Of a stretch of 64,000 bases of DNA, positions 1 through 8,348 are shown piece by piece (position 1 is the stretch's first letter; each line of letters begins with the position of its first letter). The translations under genes were made by a program, and so were the position numbers. The DNA is from Christiangramia oceanisediminis (lineage in GTDB: Bacteria > Bacteroidota > Bacteroidia > Flavobacteriales > Flavobacteriaceae): the NCBI RefSeq assembly GCF_022570735.2, contig NZ_JANCNS010000001.1, positions 682,001-746,000 on the forward strand, given 5' to 3'. The notes beneath the pieces are model-generated. The model was not told the DNA's origin, did no database searches, and worked only from the letters and a program-made list of their open reading frames with translations.

Positions 1-1286
1 CTGAAAAAGCTCAGGCCAAGAATGATGAGTAAAGTAATGAGGGGCAGGATTTTTCCTGCTGAACCAATAATATTGTAACCCTTGATCCAGAAACCGAATT
101 CTCTAACCACATAATAGATACTGGCATTGAATTCGAATTTCCCGAACCAAAGTCCGATGCTTTGGGTAAAATTTCGAATTACTTCAGAATTGAAAAATGG
201 AAAAAATGATAGTATTACTACTGCAAATACGAGCAAATAGTAAACAATTAACTTACTAAAAGCTATGACCCCTCGACTCCGCTCGGGGTGACTGATAGAT
301 TTTCCTCGACTCCGCTCGGAGTGACTGATGGATTGTCCTCGACTCCGCTCGGGGTGACGCGTCGAAATATTTAGTTCAGGTGATCGAGATTTATCTTTTT
401 GCGGATGCTTTTCCTTTAGACCATTTTTCTTCTTTCCGGAAAAATTCTCATTTGCCTGGCTGAACGCAGCCGAAGCTTTTGAAATTCCGGGAAAAGAAAA
501 GCCAGTAAAATATCTGAAAAGCAAAGGCAAAAACATCAGTGGAAGCAATTTTACCGAAACAGAAATTCCGAAGACTATAGCGCTCCAAATCCATTTTCTT
601 TTGTGCAACAAGTAGAGCGCCCAAACCAGGAAGAAGACCATCACCCCTTCAAAATGCAGGTTTCCGGTAAGTTCTATGATGATAAATGGGTTCAGCATAT
701 ACCAGAAGATTCGGTGATCGGGAAGTTTAAGTGACCTCAACAATTGGGTGCCAAAATAAAGCGTCCCAAAATCGGCAGCGATGATAACGATCCGCATCAG
801 GATCACTGAAAAAATGATATTATTTCCAGCCAGCCCGCCCGCAAAAAGGAACACCAGCTGGTTTACAGGAGCATAATTGGTATAATTAGCTGCGCTTAAA
901 CCTCCCATTCCATCTATCAACTGCCTGGCCTGGGATACCGGTAGCGTTGGATCTGCAACAAGCTCTGCAGGCAAATATTCGTACGGGTTAAAGCCATTTG
1001 CCAGCAACCTCCCATCCCAGATAAACCTGAAATAATCCTGGGAAAGCATAGGTATTGCAACAATAAATAAGAGTCGGAATACCAGGGAAAGTGATATCAA
1101 CACCCAGTAATTATGCTTCTGGAATTGGATGAGCTTAAAGCTCAAAAAGAACAAAGCTCCGTATAGGCTTATCAGCTTAAAAAAATCGCTACGCTCCAGG
1201 TCATAGGCAAATGCGAGGTACAGCGCAGTGCAGCTAAGGCTGAAGATGATGGGATATTTATAAAGGCTTAATTTCTGGAAGTCCAT
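1..1286 (-). CDS. GT-C type mannosyltransferase-like membrane protein (partial, C-terminus off the window)
   Basis: The frame opens at an ATG at 1286 and has no stop down to base 1, so about 428 codons are seen and the C-terminus is missing. The translation is rich in hydrophobic segments and carries DYFRFIWDGRLL followed by NPYEYLP, the kind of luminal loop found in DUF2029/GT-C mannosyltransferases that use polyprenyl-phosphate sugars. The two GT2 genes just upstream on the same strand, one Dpm1-like, could supply such a lipid-linked donor; this link is inference. Around residues 310-339 the protein contains three near-identical 11-residue units (core HPERSRG) encoded by REP-type DNA repeats, an insertion that keeps the frame. 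The downstream part is again hydrophobic and family-like, so the gene probably still makes a full protein. Exact substrate unknown. Confidence 0.75.
   Translation of the reverse strand, partial: MDFQKLSLYKYPIIFSLSCTALYLAFAYDLERSDFFKLISLYGALFFLSFKLIQFQKHNYWVLISLSLVFRLLFIVAIPMLSQDYFRFIWDGRLLANGFNPYEYLPAELVADPTLPVSQARQLIDGMGGLSAANYTNYAPVNQLVFLFAGGLAGNNIIFSVILMRIVIIAADFGTLYFGTQLLRSLKLPDHRIFWYMLNPFIIIELTGNLHFEGVMVFFLVWALYLLHKRKWIWSAIVFGISVSVKLLPLMFLPLLFRYFTGFSFPGISKASAAFSQANENFSGKKKNGLKEKHPQKDKSRSPELNISTRHPERSRGQSISHSERSRGKSISHPERSRGVIAFSKLIVYYLLVFAVVILSFFPFFNSEVIRNFTQSIGLWFGKFEFNASIYYVVREFGFWIKGYNIIGSAGKILPLITLLIILGLSFF
271..358. repeat. Triple 33-bp REP-type repeat inside a coding region
   Basis: Three 22-base copies of CCTCGACTCCGCTCGG(G/A)GTGAC start at 271, 304 and 337, a period of exactly 33 bp (11 codons). 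The frame of the host glycosyltransferase gene runs through all three. The same core, TTCGACTCCGCTC, recurs in the cluster at 10882-11155, so this is a dispersed genomic repeat family rather than a normal part of the enzyme. Confidence 0.9.
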
Positions 1287-1314
1287 TTCATAGCTTGACT
1301 TCCCGCTAATTTAA

Positions 1315-2787
1315 TCAAACTTCGGCTTTAAGGCTTTTGAAAACTACAAATCCGAATCCTGCGAACAACATCAGGTGAAAAATAAGCAATCCAAATTCAT
1401 TTAAGCGGAAGGCACTAAAGATGGCAAATCCGAAATACAGAAATAAAAGAGCTTCGATCACCAGGTTTCCTGAAATATGATTTTTCAGGTACCTGTTCCC
1501 TTTCCAGCTATCGGTAAGCGAGTTGATATTGAATTTTGGCGTACGTATGAACTCCGATTTCTTTCCAAAATGTCCTTCCAGAACAGCCAGTGAATTGTGA
1601 ACCGAGAAGCCCATGGCAACTGAAAAGAAGGTAAAGAACATGCCCACGAATTTGAAAAAACTCCTGGCCCCACCACCATGAATACGGCGGTAGGCCACAT
1701 AATAGCAGGCAAAAAAGATCAGGCTGCTTACGGCAAAACCGGCCAGCACATTGAAATACGAGCTGAAATCAGGATTATTATTTTTAATGAACAAAACCGG
1801 CACACTCAGTACGGCCAGCAAAAGAACAACCAGGAACATACTGGAATTGAGTAAGTGGAAAAAGCCATGAAATTTCGTGCTCCAGGAAATCGACGGATCT
1901 TGGAGCAATTTCCCGTAATTCTTTCTGAAATTTTCTGCAGCTCCCTTGTTCCAGCGAAATTGCTGACTCCTTGCTGCACTGATCACCACCGGTAGCTCGG
2001 CCGGGGTTTCTACATCCTCCAGGTATTTAAAATCCCATTTTTTCATTTGTGCGCGATAGCTCAGGTCAAGGTCTTCAGTTAAAGTATCCCCGCTCCAGTT
2101 GCCTGCATCCAGGATACATTCCTTTCGCCAGATCCCTGCGGTTCCGTTGAAATTGATGAAATTCTTTCCGAAGTTCCTTCCGGTTTGTTCGAGGATAAAA
2201 TGAAAGTCGAGCGCGAAGGCCTGAATGCGGGTAAGCAACGAATAATCCCGGTTAAGATGCCCCCAGCGAGTTTGCACCACTCCTATTTTCGGATTTTTGA
2301 AATAAGGAAGCGTTTGCATTAGCCAGTTCTTTCCCGGAACAAAATCTGAATCAAATACGGCTACATAGTCACCTTTGGCAATTTTCAGCCCTTCCTTCAG
2401 GGCTCCTGCTTTAAATCCTACCCGGTTTTCCCGACGAATATGCTGAATGTCCAACCCTGTATCTTGAAGTTCCCTGATAATTTCAGCGGTTTTCTGAACG
2501 GAATGATCGGTAGAATCATCCAAAACCTGTATCTCCAGTTTGGATTTGGGGTAATTGATCCTGGCAATATTCTGCAACAGCCTTTCAATCACATAATATT
2601 CGTTGTAAAGCGGCAATTGTATGGTGACAGGAGGAAGCTGGTCTTTTGAAAAATCGAACTTTTCAGCAGTATCGGTGACCTTCGCAGCCTTCAGGTAATT
2701 CAGTAACAATTGAAGCTGGGACAGGCTGTAAATGAAGATAACGAGTAAAGCGAGCGTATAAATTATGATTACCGTAAGATCGATCAT
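1315..2787 (-). CDS. Cellulose-synthase-like family 2 glycosyltransferase, membrane-bound
   Basis: A 490-residue processive-type GT2. An N-terminal membrane segment (about 3-30) is followed by the catalytic domain with DD at 90-91, the DSD metal-binding motif at 146-148, TED at 237-239 and QQFRW at 275-279 (the Q-x-x-R-W motif of the cellulose/hyaluronan synthase group). At least four further hydrophobic segments follow from about residue 310. It probably transfers a nucleotide-sugar onto a lipid or growing polysaccharide at the inner membrane; the product cannot be read from sequence. Its start overlaps the stop of the 2784-3476 gene by 4 bp (ATGA), which implies translational coupling, and the GT-C gene follows 28 bp downstream. 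Confidence 0.88.
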   Translation of the reverse strand: MIDLTVIIIYTLALLVIFIYSLSQLQLLLNYLKAAKVTDTAEKFDFSKDQLPPVTIQLPLYNEYYVIERLLQNIARINYPKSKLEIQVLDDSTDHSVQKTAEIIRELQDTGLDIQHIRRENRVGFKAGALKEGLKIAKGDYVAVFDSDFVPGKNWLMQTLPYFKNPKIGVVQTRWGHLNRDYSLLTRIQAFALDFHFILEQTGRNFGKNFINFNGTAGIWRKECILDAGNWSGDTLTEDLDLSYRAQMKKWDFKYLEDVETPAELPVVISAARSQQFRWNKGAAENFRKNYGKLLQDPSISWSTKFHGFFHLLNSSMFLVVLLLAVLSVPVLFIKNNNPDFSSYFNVLAGFAVSSLIFFACYYVAYRRIHGGGARSFFKFVGMFFTFFSVAMGFSVHNSLAVLEGHFGKKSEFIRTPKFNINSLTDSWKGNRYLKNHISGNLVIEALLFLYFGFAIFSAFRLNEFGLLIFHLMLFAGFGFVVFKSLKAEV

Positions 2788-3476
2788 TTAAAACTGTATT
2801 TAAAAATCCAGCCGAGGATTTTTATTCCCGCAAAGATAGCACCTTTCACAGTTCCTGAAACTTTTGACTCTCCAATCCGGTTCTTATAGTGAACAGGCAC
2901 CTCGACATAGCTCAGGTTTTGTCGTAAAGCCTTTAACTGCATTTCAACCGTCCAGCCATAAGTTTTGTCCTGCATGTTCAATTGAAGTAATTTCTCGTAT
3001 TTGATCGCACGAAAAGGTCCTAGATCAGTGAAACGGGAACCAAAGAATAATTTCATCAAACTAGTCGCCAGCCAGTTTCCGAAGATCTGCGGAAAGGTCA
3101 TTGAGCCTTTTTCCCTCCACTCCTTCACCCGGGCACCAACCACGAAATCTTTATTTTCCTTCAGAATAGGTTTCAGAATCTTATCCATTTCTGCGGGATA
3201 ATCTGAATAATCTCCATCCAGGAACACGATAATATCGGGTTTCTGGCTATTCTCAGAAATATGCCGCATGCCCTTCAGGCAGGCATAACCATATCCTTTC
3301 CTGTTTTCGGTAAGCACAGTAGCATCTGCCTGTTGCGCATTCTTTTCGGTATCATCGGTAGAATTATTGCTCACCACGATCACCTCATCAACATATGCAG
3401 GGATCTCGCGGATGACATGGCCTATGGATTCCTCTTCGTTGAATGCGGGAATAATGACTTTGATGATTTGGGGCAT
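2784..3476 (-). CDS. Dpm1-like family 2 glycosyltransferase (polyprenyl-phosphate sugar synthase type)
   Basis: A 230-residue GT-A fold GT2 with an N-terminal VIIPAFNEEESIG nucleotide-binding start and the metal-binding DGD at 87-89. The end of the protein (VHYKNRIGESKVSG, then a single hydrophobic stretch) matches dolichol-phosphate mannosyltransferase-like enzymes, which load a sugar from GDP- or UDP-sugar onto polyprenyl phosphate. It is the first gene of a three-gene leftward operon (Dpm1-like, cellulose-synthase-like, GT-C). A Dpm1-like enzyme feeding a GT-C transferase is a common arrangement; the sugar is not known. A TAAATTTG sequence 26 bp upstream of the start (complement of 3502-3509) could be its -7 promoter box, but I see no -33 partner. 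Confidence 0.85.
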   Translation of the reverse strand: MPQIIKVIIPAFNEEESIGHVIREIPAYVDEVIVVSNNSTDDTEKNAQQADATVLTENRKGYGYACLKGMRHISENSQKPDIIVFLDGDYSDYPAEMDKILKPILKENKDFVVGARVKEWREKGSMTFPQIFGNWLATSLMKLFFGSRFTDLGPFRAIKYEKLLQLNMQDKTYGWTVEMQLKALRQNLSYVEVPVHYKNRIGESKVSGTVKGAIFAGIKILGWIFKYSFK

Positions 3477-3524
3477 CAGATAAATTTGGTAATTGGAAGG
3501 GCAAATTTAGGATATGCCGGGCAC

Positions 3525-5108
3525 TTATTTGCTGCTCTGCTTGATTAAATCCATAAGATCCATATTATCCCCCATCACGCTTTCTTCGTTGTGAATTCTA
3601 TTTTTTCTGGAACCATTTTCCAGCTTCAGCACACCACGCGGACATACTGCTGAACAGATCCCGCAGCCCACGCAGCTGGACCTGACGATATTTTCACCTT
3701 TTTGAGCATAGGCGCGAACGTCAATTCCCATTTCGCAATAGACCGAGCAGTTCCCGCAGGAAATACACTGACCTCCATTGGTAGTAATTCTGAATTTAGA
3801 AAATAATCGCTGCTGCATTCCGAGGATAGCCGCCATGGGGCAACCAAAACGACACCAGACACGGCTTCCAAAGATGGGGTAAAAACCAACCCCAATTACC
3901 CCTGAAAAAGCAGCTCCAATAAGGAATCCATACCATTGCCGCAGCTGGTATCCATCAAAAAAGAAGATCTTATAGTTCCCGCTGAAATAGTTGATCCCGA
4001 TGATAGCCATGATGATTGCGAAATAAGAGATCGCACCATATTTGGCATCCTTGGCCAGCTCATCCCTCTTAAAGATCATAATTAGCGCGAAAACGATCGT
4101 AAGCAACAGAGCACTGGCCCATAGAAATACGTCTTTAGTTAACCAGTAGCTTTGGGAATCGTCACCCAGGAATGAATAGACCACGGCGATCGTCATGACC
4201 GTTACAAAGACCAGGACGCTATGGATCACCCAGCGTTCCACTTTCCATGCGAACAGGGATTTATCGGAAAGATGCCGGTACGGATCGCCAGCGGTTTCGG
4301 CCAGTCCACCGCAACCACAAACCCAGGAGCAATACCACCTCTTCCCATATTTGTAGGTGAGGATAGGTGTGATCACGAAAATGGAAAGCACTCCAAAGAT
4401 GAGCATGAACATTCCCAGGTTACCGGCAGAAAGAAACTCCTGGATCTTATAACCTGCAAACAGATCATAGTTCAAAGGCCAGATATTTTTAAAATCGTAG
4501 TAGGGTTTATTCAGCCTTATGAGGATCTCCGGGATCAGGAAAGCAAAACCAAGCTGGAAGAACATCACCGAAAAGGTTCTGAGCACCTCATACCGATTAT
4601 GGCGATATTTTAAAATGAACTTATACCCAAATATCAGGATCGCCAACGTATAAAGTGTTCCATATACAAACCACTGACTGGCCGGCCCTCCGTTGATCAA
4701 CCTGCTAAGGGGGTCGAATAAAGCAATGATGCCGGTATTCGCGCCATCCGGGTTTAGTCCCAAATATTGTGGATACCAGTAAAGCACCACGTAGAAAAGA
4801 GTGAGTGCGATTCCCGCTACCCATCCCCACAGACCGCGATTAGTGGTGGATTTAAACCAGACCCCGTTATTATTGATGCCCTGATGCTTACCAAGATAGG
4901 CGTCGTTTGCAAATATTATGGTTCCAATCGTAATAAGTCCTAAAGCCAGTGACAGGAATAAGGTCTTATTGGGAAAGTTCACATTGAACAGCGCCAGTGC
5001 CAGTATAAAAAGGCCACTTAAGCCCAGGCCGGTGGCAAGTTTCTGCTTTCCTGAAATCGACGCCGGTGAATCACCGGTCATCGCCATGTTGTGTTCTATT
5101 CTGCTCAT
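3525..5108 (-). CDS. Membrane polyferredoxin, NosR/NapH/CcoG-type 4Fe-4S protein
   Basis: A 527-residue integral membrane protein with several hydrophobic segments (about 30-70, 95-112, 150-165, 180-198, 230-252, 292-312, 326-346, 358-374, 395-410). Cysteines C260, C264 and C266 lie after one membrane span, C419 and C423 (CRFGCP) after another, and a C-terminal dicluster ferredoxin has C448-x2-C-x2-C-x3-C458 and C479-x2-C-x2-C-x3-C489, enough for two [4Fe-4S] clusters. Such proteins pass electrons across or along the inner membrane. The FAD/NAD(P) oxidoreductase at 5793-7079 lies upstream on the same strand and is a plausible partner, with a RAYT element between them. The terminal electron acceptor is not identifiable. 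Confidence 0.85.
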   Translation of the reverse strand: MSRIEHNMAMTGDSPASISGKQKLATGLGLSGLFILALALFNVNFPNKTLFLSLALGLITIGTIIFANDAYLGKHQGINNNGVWFKSTTNRGLWGWVAGIALTLFYVVLYWYPQYLGLNPDGANTGIIALFDPLSRLINGGPASQWFVYGTLYTLAILIFGYKFILKYRHNRYEVLRTFSVMFFQLGFAFLIPEILIRLNKPYYDFKNIWPLNYDLFAGYKIQEFLSAGNLGMFMLIFGVLSIFVITPILTYKYGKRWYCSWVCGCGGLAETAGDPYRHLSDKSLFAWKVERWVIHSVLVFVTVMTIAVVYSFLGDDSQSYWLTKDVFLWASALLLTIVFALIMIFKRDELAKDAKYGAISYFAIIMAIIGINYFSGNYKIFFFDGYQLRQWYGFLIGAAFSGVIGVGFYPIFGSRVWCRFGCPMAAILGMQQRLFSKFRITTNGGQCISCGNCSVYCEMGIDVRAYAQKGENIVRSSCVGCGICSAVCPRGVLKLENGSRKNRIHNEESVMGDNMDLMDLIKQSSK

Positions 5109-5142
5109 TCAGTTTTATTTATTCCTTCACAGGTGGATTTTA

Positions 5143-5173
5143 GACCTCACAGGTTTCCAAAACCTGTGAGGTC
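5143..5173. repeat. Perfect REP palindrome beside the RAYT gene
   Basis: The arms GACCTCACAGGTTT (5143-5156) and AAACCTGTGAGGTC (5160-5173) are perfectly complementary over 14 bases with a 3-base loop. The palindrome ends 4 bases from the stop codon of the RAYT transposase gene. A shorter partial copy (CTTCACAGGTGG) lies at about 5126-5137. Palindromes of this kind beside a RAYT are expected substrates of that enzyme. Confidence 0.9.
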
Positions 5174-5177
5174 TTTG

Positions 5178-5738
5178 CTATTCAAAATTGAAATCTGAAT
5201 CAATATTATTTTTAAACTGAGAATGTACGATTTCGAAATTCTCTTTACCATCAAATAAATTCAGGCAAGGATCTATTTTAACAAATGTATCATCTTGCTT
5301 TAAGTAGCTCCCAAAAGAAGAAAATTCATAATTTTTGAAACTTGAAACCACACCATGATTCTGAGGATTCTGATGAATATAAATAATTAAATTTCTAAGG
5401 TAAACTTCATTATCGATTTTCTTCCTTCTAAAACGATCCTGAAATAAGCTACCTGTCCTTTGATAGGCCTTATTTATTCCCTTGGCATAGGCGTTAAAGC
5501 AATTTGAAAAAGCTTGTGAAATGACCTTAGCTTGCATTTCTTCCTTGGTCTTAACTAAAAGATGGAAATGATTCGGCAACAAACTATAAGCATAGATATC
5601 ACATAACGATAACAGATATTTTTCAAACAGCGATAACAGGTATCGATAATTTCTGGTTTCAAAGAATATAGCTTGTTTGTTATTACCACGATTAAATATG
5701 TGGTAATAGGAATCTGATATCATGGGTTCATATTGCAC
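5178..5738 (-). mobile_element. REP-associated tyrosine transposase (RAYT, IS200-like Y1 transposase family)
   Basis: A 186-residue protein of the transposase_17/Y1_Tnp family. The N-terminus YYHIFNRGNNK, the HUH metal motif LPNHFHLLVK (H57 and H59) and the C-terminal block YIHQNP (candidate catalytic tyrosine 120) are the RAYT signatures. These enzymes nick and join single-stranded REP hairpins and are usually single-copy, non-autonomous domesticated relatives of IS200/IS605 transposases. It is flanked by a perfect palindrome (5143-5173) and a decayed one (5755-5786). Length is normal for the group and the frame is intact. It separates the polyferredoxin gene from the FAD oxidoreductase gene, both on the same strand, so it probably inserted into an existing operon. 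Confidence 0.92.
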
Positions 5739-5754
5739 TATTTTTCAATTTATT

Positions 5755-5786
5755 TTCCTCACAGATTCTGGAAACCGGTGGGGATT
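5755..5786. repeat. Degenerate REP palindrome on the 5' side of the RAYT gene
   Basis: TTCCTCACAGATT and AACCGGTGGGGA form an imperfect inverted repeat around TCTGGA-type loop sequence. Its left arm shares CCTCACAG with the perfect palindrome at 5143-5173, so it looks like a decayed second copy flanking the RAYT. Confidence 0.6.
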
Positions 5787-5792
5787 TAATTC

Positions 5793-7079
5793 TTAAACCT
5801 TTTCAAGGTCCCTTTTAAAACTCTGGAAGATTTCTTTCTCATGTCGATCATAGAATTCCGGATCAAAATTGGCCTTTCTAAGGTTGGCCAGCACATGGCC
5901 TATTTTCCTTTCTTCAGCCAGCCACTGGTTAAATACTTCCTGTCTCATTCTTATTCCAAAGGTATTGATGCCAAGGAATTTTTCGGTTTCAGAATGATAG
6001 GCTATTGTAATGGCCTTAGGCTCATCACTATGTTGCCAGTGAAAATGGGCCACTCCGTCCTTCGGAATTGGCCACACCCAGCCATAGGTCTGGTATTCGA
6101 TATCAAAGAATTTGGCTGAGTTAAACCAGAATCCAGGCTCATAATTAGCAGGTTCTCCGGTTAGGGTTCTTGCCAGGGTTTCACCCATGATCCTCCCGGT
6201 GTACCAAACTGCTTCAACATCTTTCCGCTCGCCTATTGTCTCCCGGTGCTGAACACAGTCGCCTATGGCATAAACATCCGGAATGCTGGTTTGAAGGTAC
6301 CGGTTCACCAGGATCCCCTTATCGGTTTCCAGTTTCGTATCCTTTAAAAAATCGATATTAGGCCGCACTCCTGTACACAGGCCAACCAGGTCGCAGGCTA
6401 TCGTTTCTCCACCTTTGGTAAGGATTGCTTTTACCCGGCCATTTTCATCAGGAATGATTTTATCGAGTTCTGTATTATGCCTTAGATCTACTCCATGTGA
6501 TCGTATATGCTTCGAAATCATTTCGGCTTCTGGTAGCGGCAGCACATTATGCCAGAAAGCCTTTTCCCGAACCAGGAAAGTCACCTCGATATTCCGGGTT
6601 CGGAGCATTTCGGCAAATTCTACGCCTATGAGTCCGCCCCCAACGATCACTGCTTTTCGGGTATATTTTGTATTCTCTTCCAGCAGTTCCAGATCCTGCT
6701 TGCTTACCAGCCCCTGAACGCCGTCAAGGTCCTCCCCTTCCCAGCCAAACTTATTGTAAACCGAACCGGTTGCCAGCACCAGTTTATCATAATTCATTTT
6801 TTCACCTTCAGAAAATTGCAGTTGTTTCTGCTCAAAATCGATCTTTTGAACCCAGCCATTTTTAAGTTCGATACGGTTCTTTTCCCAGAACCAGTCTTCA
6901 TAAGGCTTCAGGTGCTCCCATTTCATATGGCCCATATACACGTACATCAGGGCGGTTCTGGAGAAAAAATAATCTGATTCCGCTGAAATTACCGTGATCC
7001 TGTGATCCGACCTTTTGCGGATGTGCCTGGCGGCGGTGATTCCAGAGATCCCGTTTCCGATGATGACAATATGCTCCAT
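5793..7079 (-). CDS. FAD-dependent NAD(P) oxidoreductase (pyridine nucleotide-disulphide oxidoreductase family)
   Basis: A 428-residue two-dinucleotide-binding flavoprotein. The FAD site starts at residue 4 (VIIGNGISG, GxGxxG), the second Rossmann motif VIVGGGLIG is at 144-152 for NAD(P)H, and the conserved YAIGDC block near 270-275 contacts FAD. No redox-active CxxC is visible in the disulphide position, so it resembles NADH:rubredoxin/nitrite-reductase-type or ferredoxin reductases rather than a thiol reductase. The last 100 residues form a family-specific tail. It likely passes electrons from NAD(P)H to an iron-sulphur partner; the polyferredoxin at 3525-5108 is the obvious candidate from context. 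The upstream gap to 7317 holds no gene. Confidence 0.85.
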   Translation of the reverse strand: MEHIVIIGNGISGITAARHIRKRSDHRITVISAESDYFFSRTALMYVYMGHMKWEHLKPYEDWFWEKNRIELKNGWVQKIDFEQKQLQFSEGEKMNYDKLVLATGSVYNKFGWEGEDLDGVQGLVSKQDLELLEENTKYTRKAVIVGGGLIGVEFAEMLRTRNIEVTFLVREKAFWHNVLPLPEAEMISKHIRSHGVDLRHNTELDKIIPDENGRVKAILTKGGETIACDLVGLCTGVRPNIDFLKDTKLETDKGILVNRYLQTSIPDVYAIGDCVQHRETIGERKDVEAVWYTGRIMGETLARTLTGEPANYEPGFWFNSAKFFDIEYQTYGWVWPIPKDGVAHFHWQHSDEPKAITIAYHSETEKFLGINTFGIRMRQEVFNQWLAEERKIGHVLANLRKANFDPEFYDRHEKEIFQSFKRDLEKV

Positions 7080-7317
7080 TAATTATTATAAGCCGGCAGA
7101 AGGCCGAATAGTGATTTAGTAAATTAAGCAGAAAAATTAAGGAATAGCAAGATAGGCCGGTATTAATTAACCTCTCGAATTTAATTTAAAAAAGAACGGA
7201 TTGATTCGGTCAGTCTCAAAAAATGAATTATTTTATAAGTATCCCAAAATGAAATATTTACGATCTGCTACTTCAAATTTAATTAATTGTAAACCTTAAA
7301 TAAATCAAAGTAATTAT

Positions 7318-8256
7318 ATGGATTTTTCAAATCCTTTGGCTTATGGAGTCCCCTGTTTTATAGCGCTTATCTTACTGGAAATTGCTTACAGTCACCATAA
7401 CAACCAAAAAGACTTATATGCCTGGAAAGATCTAATGGCCAGTGGATCCCTGGGTGTTGGCACTGCTATTTTATCACCTCTTCTTCAGGTAGTTTTTATG
7501 ATCGTTTTATTTGAAGGTGTTTATGCCATTTTTAATCCGGTCATCAATGGTGAAAATATGAATATTTTCGGGTATGAGTCATTTGGGTATGAATGGTATA
7601 TCTGGGCTCTTTGTATGCTTGGTGACGACTTTGCCTATTATTGGTATCACAGGGCAAATCATGAGATAAGGATTTTATGGGCTGCCCATATTGTACATCA
7701 TTCTTCAGACCATTTTAATTTAGGAACAGGAGTTAGAAATGGATTTTTCACACATTTCTACAAACCTTTTTTTTATATCTGGTTACCTGCAGTAGGATTT
7801 CCGGTTGAAATGATCATGGTTTGTATAGGGATAGAATCCTTATGGCAATTCCAGCTACACTCACAGTACATTCCAAAAATGGGATTTCTGGAAAAATTCC
7901 TGAATACCCATACCATGCATCAGGTTCATCATTCACAGAACCTGGAATACATGGATAAAAATCATGGAGGTATTCTGAATATTTTCGACAGGATTTTTGG
8001 TACCTGGAAGGAACTAGATAATAAGATAGACACAAAGTATGGTGTTACTCATCCACCCAATTCTTACAACCCGGTGATCATCCTCACTCATGAATTTAAA
8101 GATATCTGGAAAGATGTAAGAAAGGCTAATTCCTTTAAAGAAAAGTTCATGTATATTTTCGGGCCGCCTGGCTGGAGTCACGACGGAAGCACCTTAACGG
8201 TAAAACAGCAGCAACGTTTATTGAAGAACAAGAAAGCCGGCCAGTTATCTAAATAA
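7318..8256 (+). CDS. Sterol desaturase / fatty acid hydroxylase family membrane protein
   Basis: A 312-residue membrane di-iron enzyme. The histidine clusters are HRANH (H111, H115), HIVHH (H124, H127, H128) and HQVHH (H201, H204, H205), with NHGG near 215-218; these match the FA_hydroxylase (PF04116) pattern H-x3-H, H-x2-HH, H-x2-HH. Hydrophobic segments lie at about 8-22, 44-72, 90-105 and 150-180. The family hydroxylates or desaturates lipids, sterols or carotenoids with O2; the substrate here is unknown. It stands alone, with 238 bp upstream and a lipoprotein gene 92 bp downstream. Confidence 0.85.
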   Translation: MDFSNPLAYGVPCFIALILLEIAYSHHNNQKDLYAWKDLMASGSLGVGTAILSPLLQVVFMIVLFEGVYAIFNPVINGENMNIFGYESFGYEWYIWALCMLGDDFAYYWYHRANHEIRILWAAHIVHHSSDHFNLGTGVRNGFFTHFYKPFFYIWLPAVGFPVEMIMVCIGIESLWQFQLHSQYIPKMGFLEKFLNTHTMHQVHHSQNLEYMDKNHGGILNIFDRIFGTWKELDNKIDTKYGVTHPPNSYNPVIILTHEFKDIWKDVRKANSFKEKFMYIFGPPGWSHDGSTLTVKQQQRLLKNKKAGQLSK

Positions 8257-8348
8257 ATTAGTGTTTAATGCCGTAACTTCGGTTTGATAAAAGTTATTTC
8301 AACAATTATTTTGTTCTAACCTTGTGATTAGGAACTTTTAAAATCCAC

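Noticed and set aside
271-358. CRISPR-like array of three repeats
   Set aside because: Spacers would be only 11 bp and are themselves similar, and the repeats are in frame with a gene and match dispersed REP copies.
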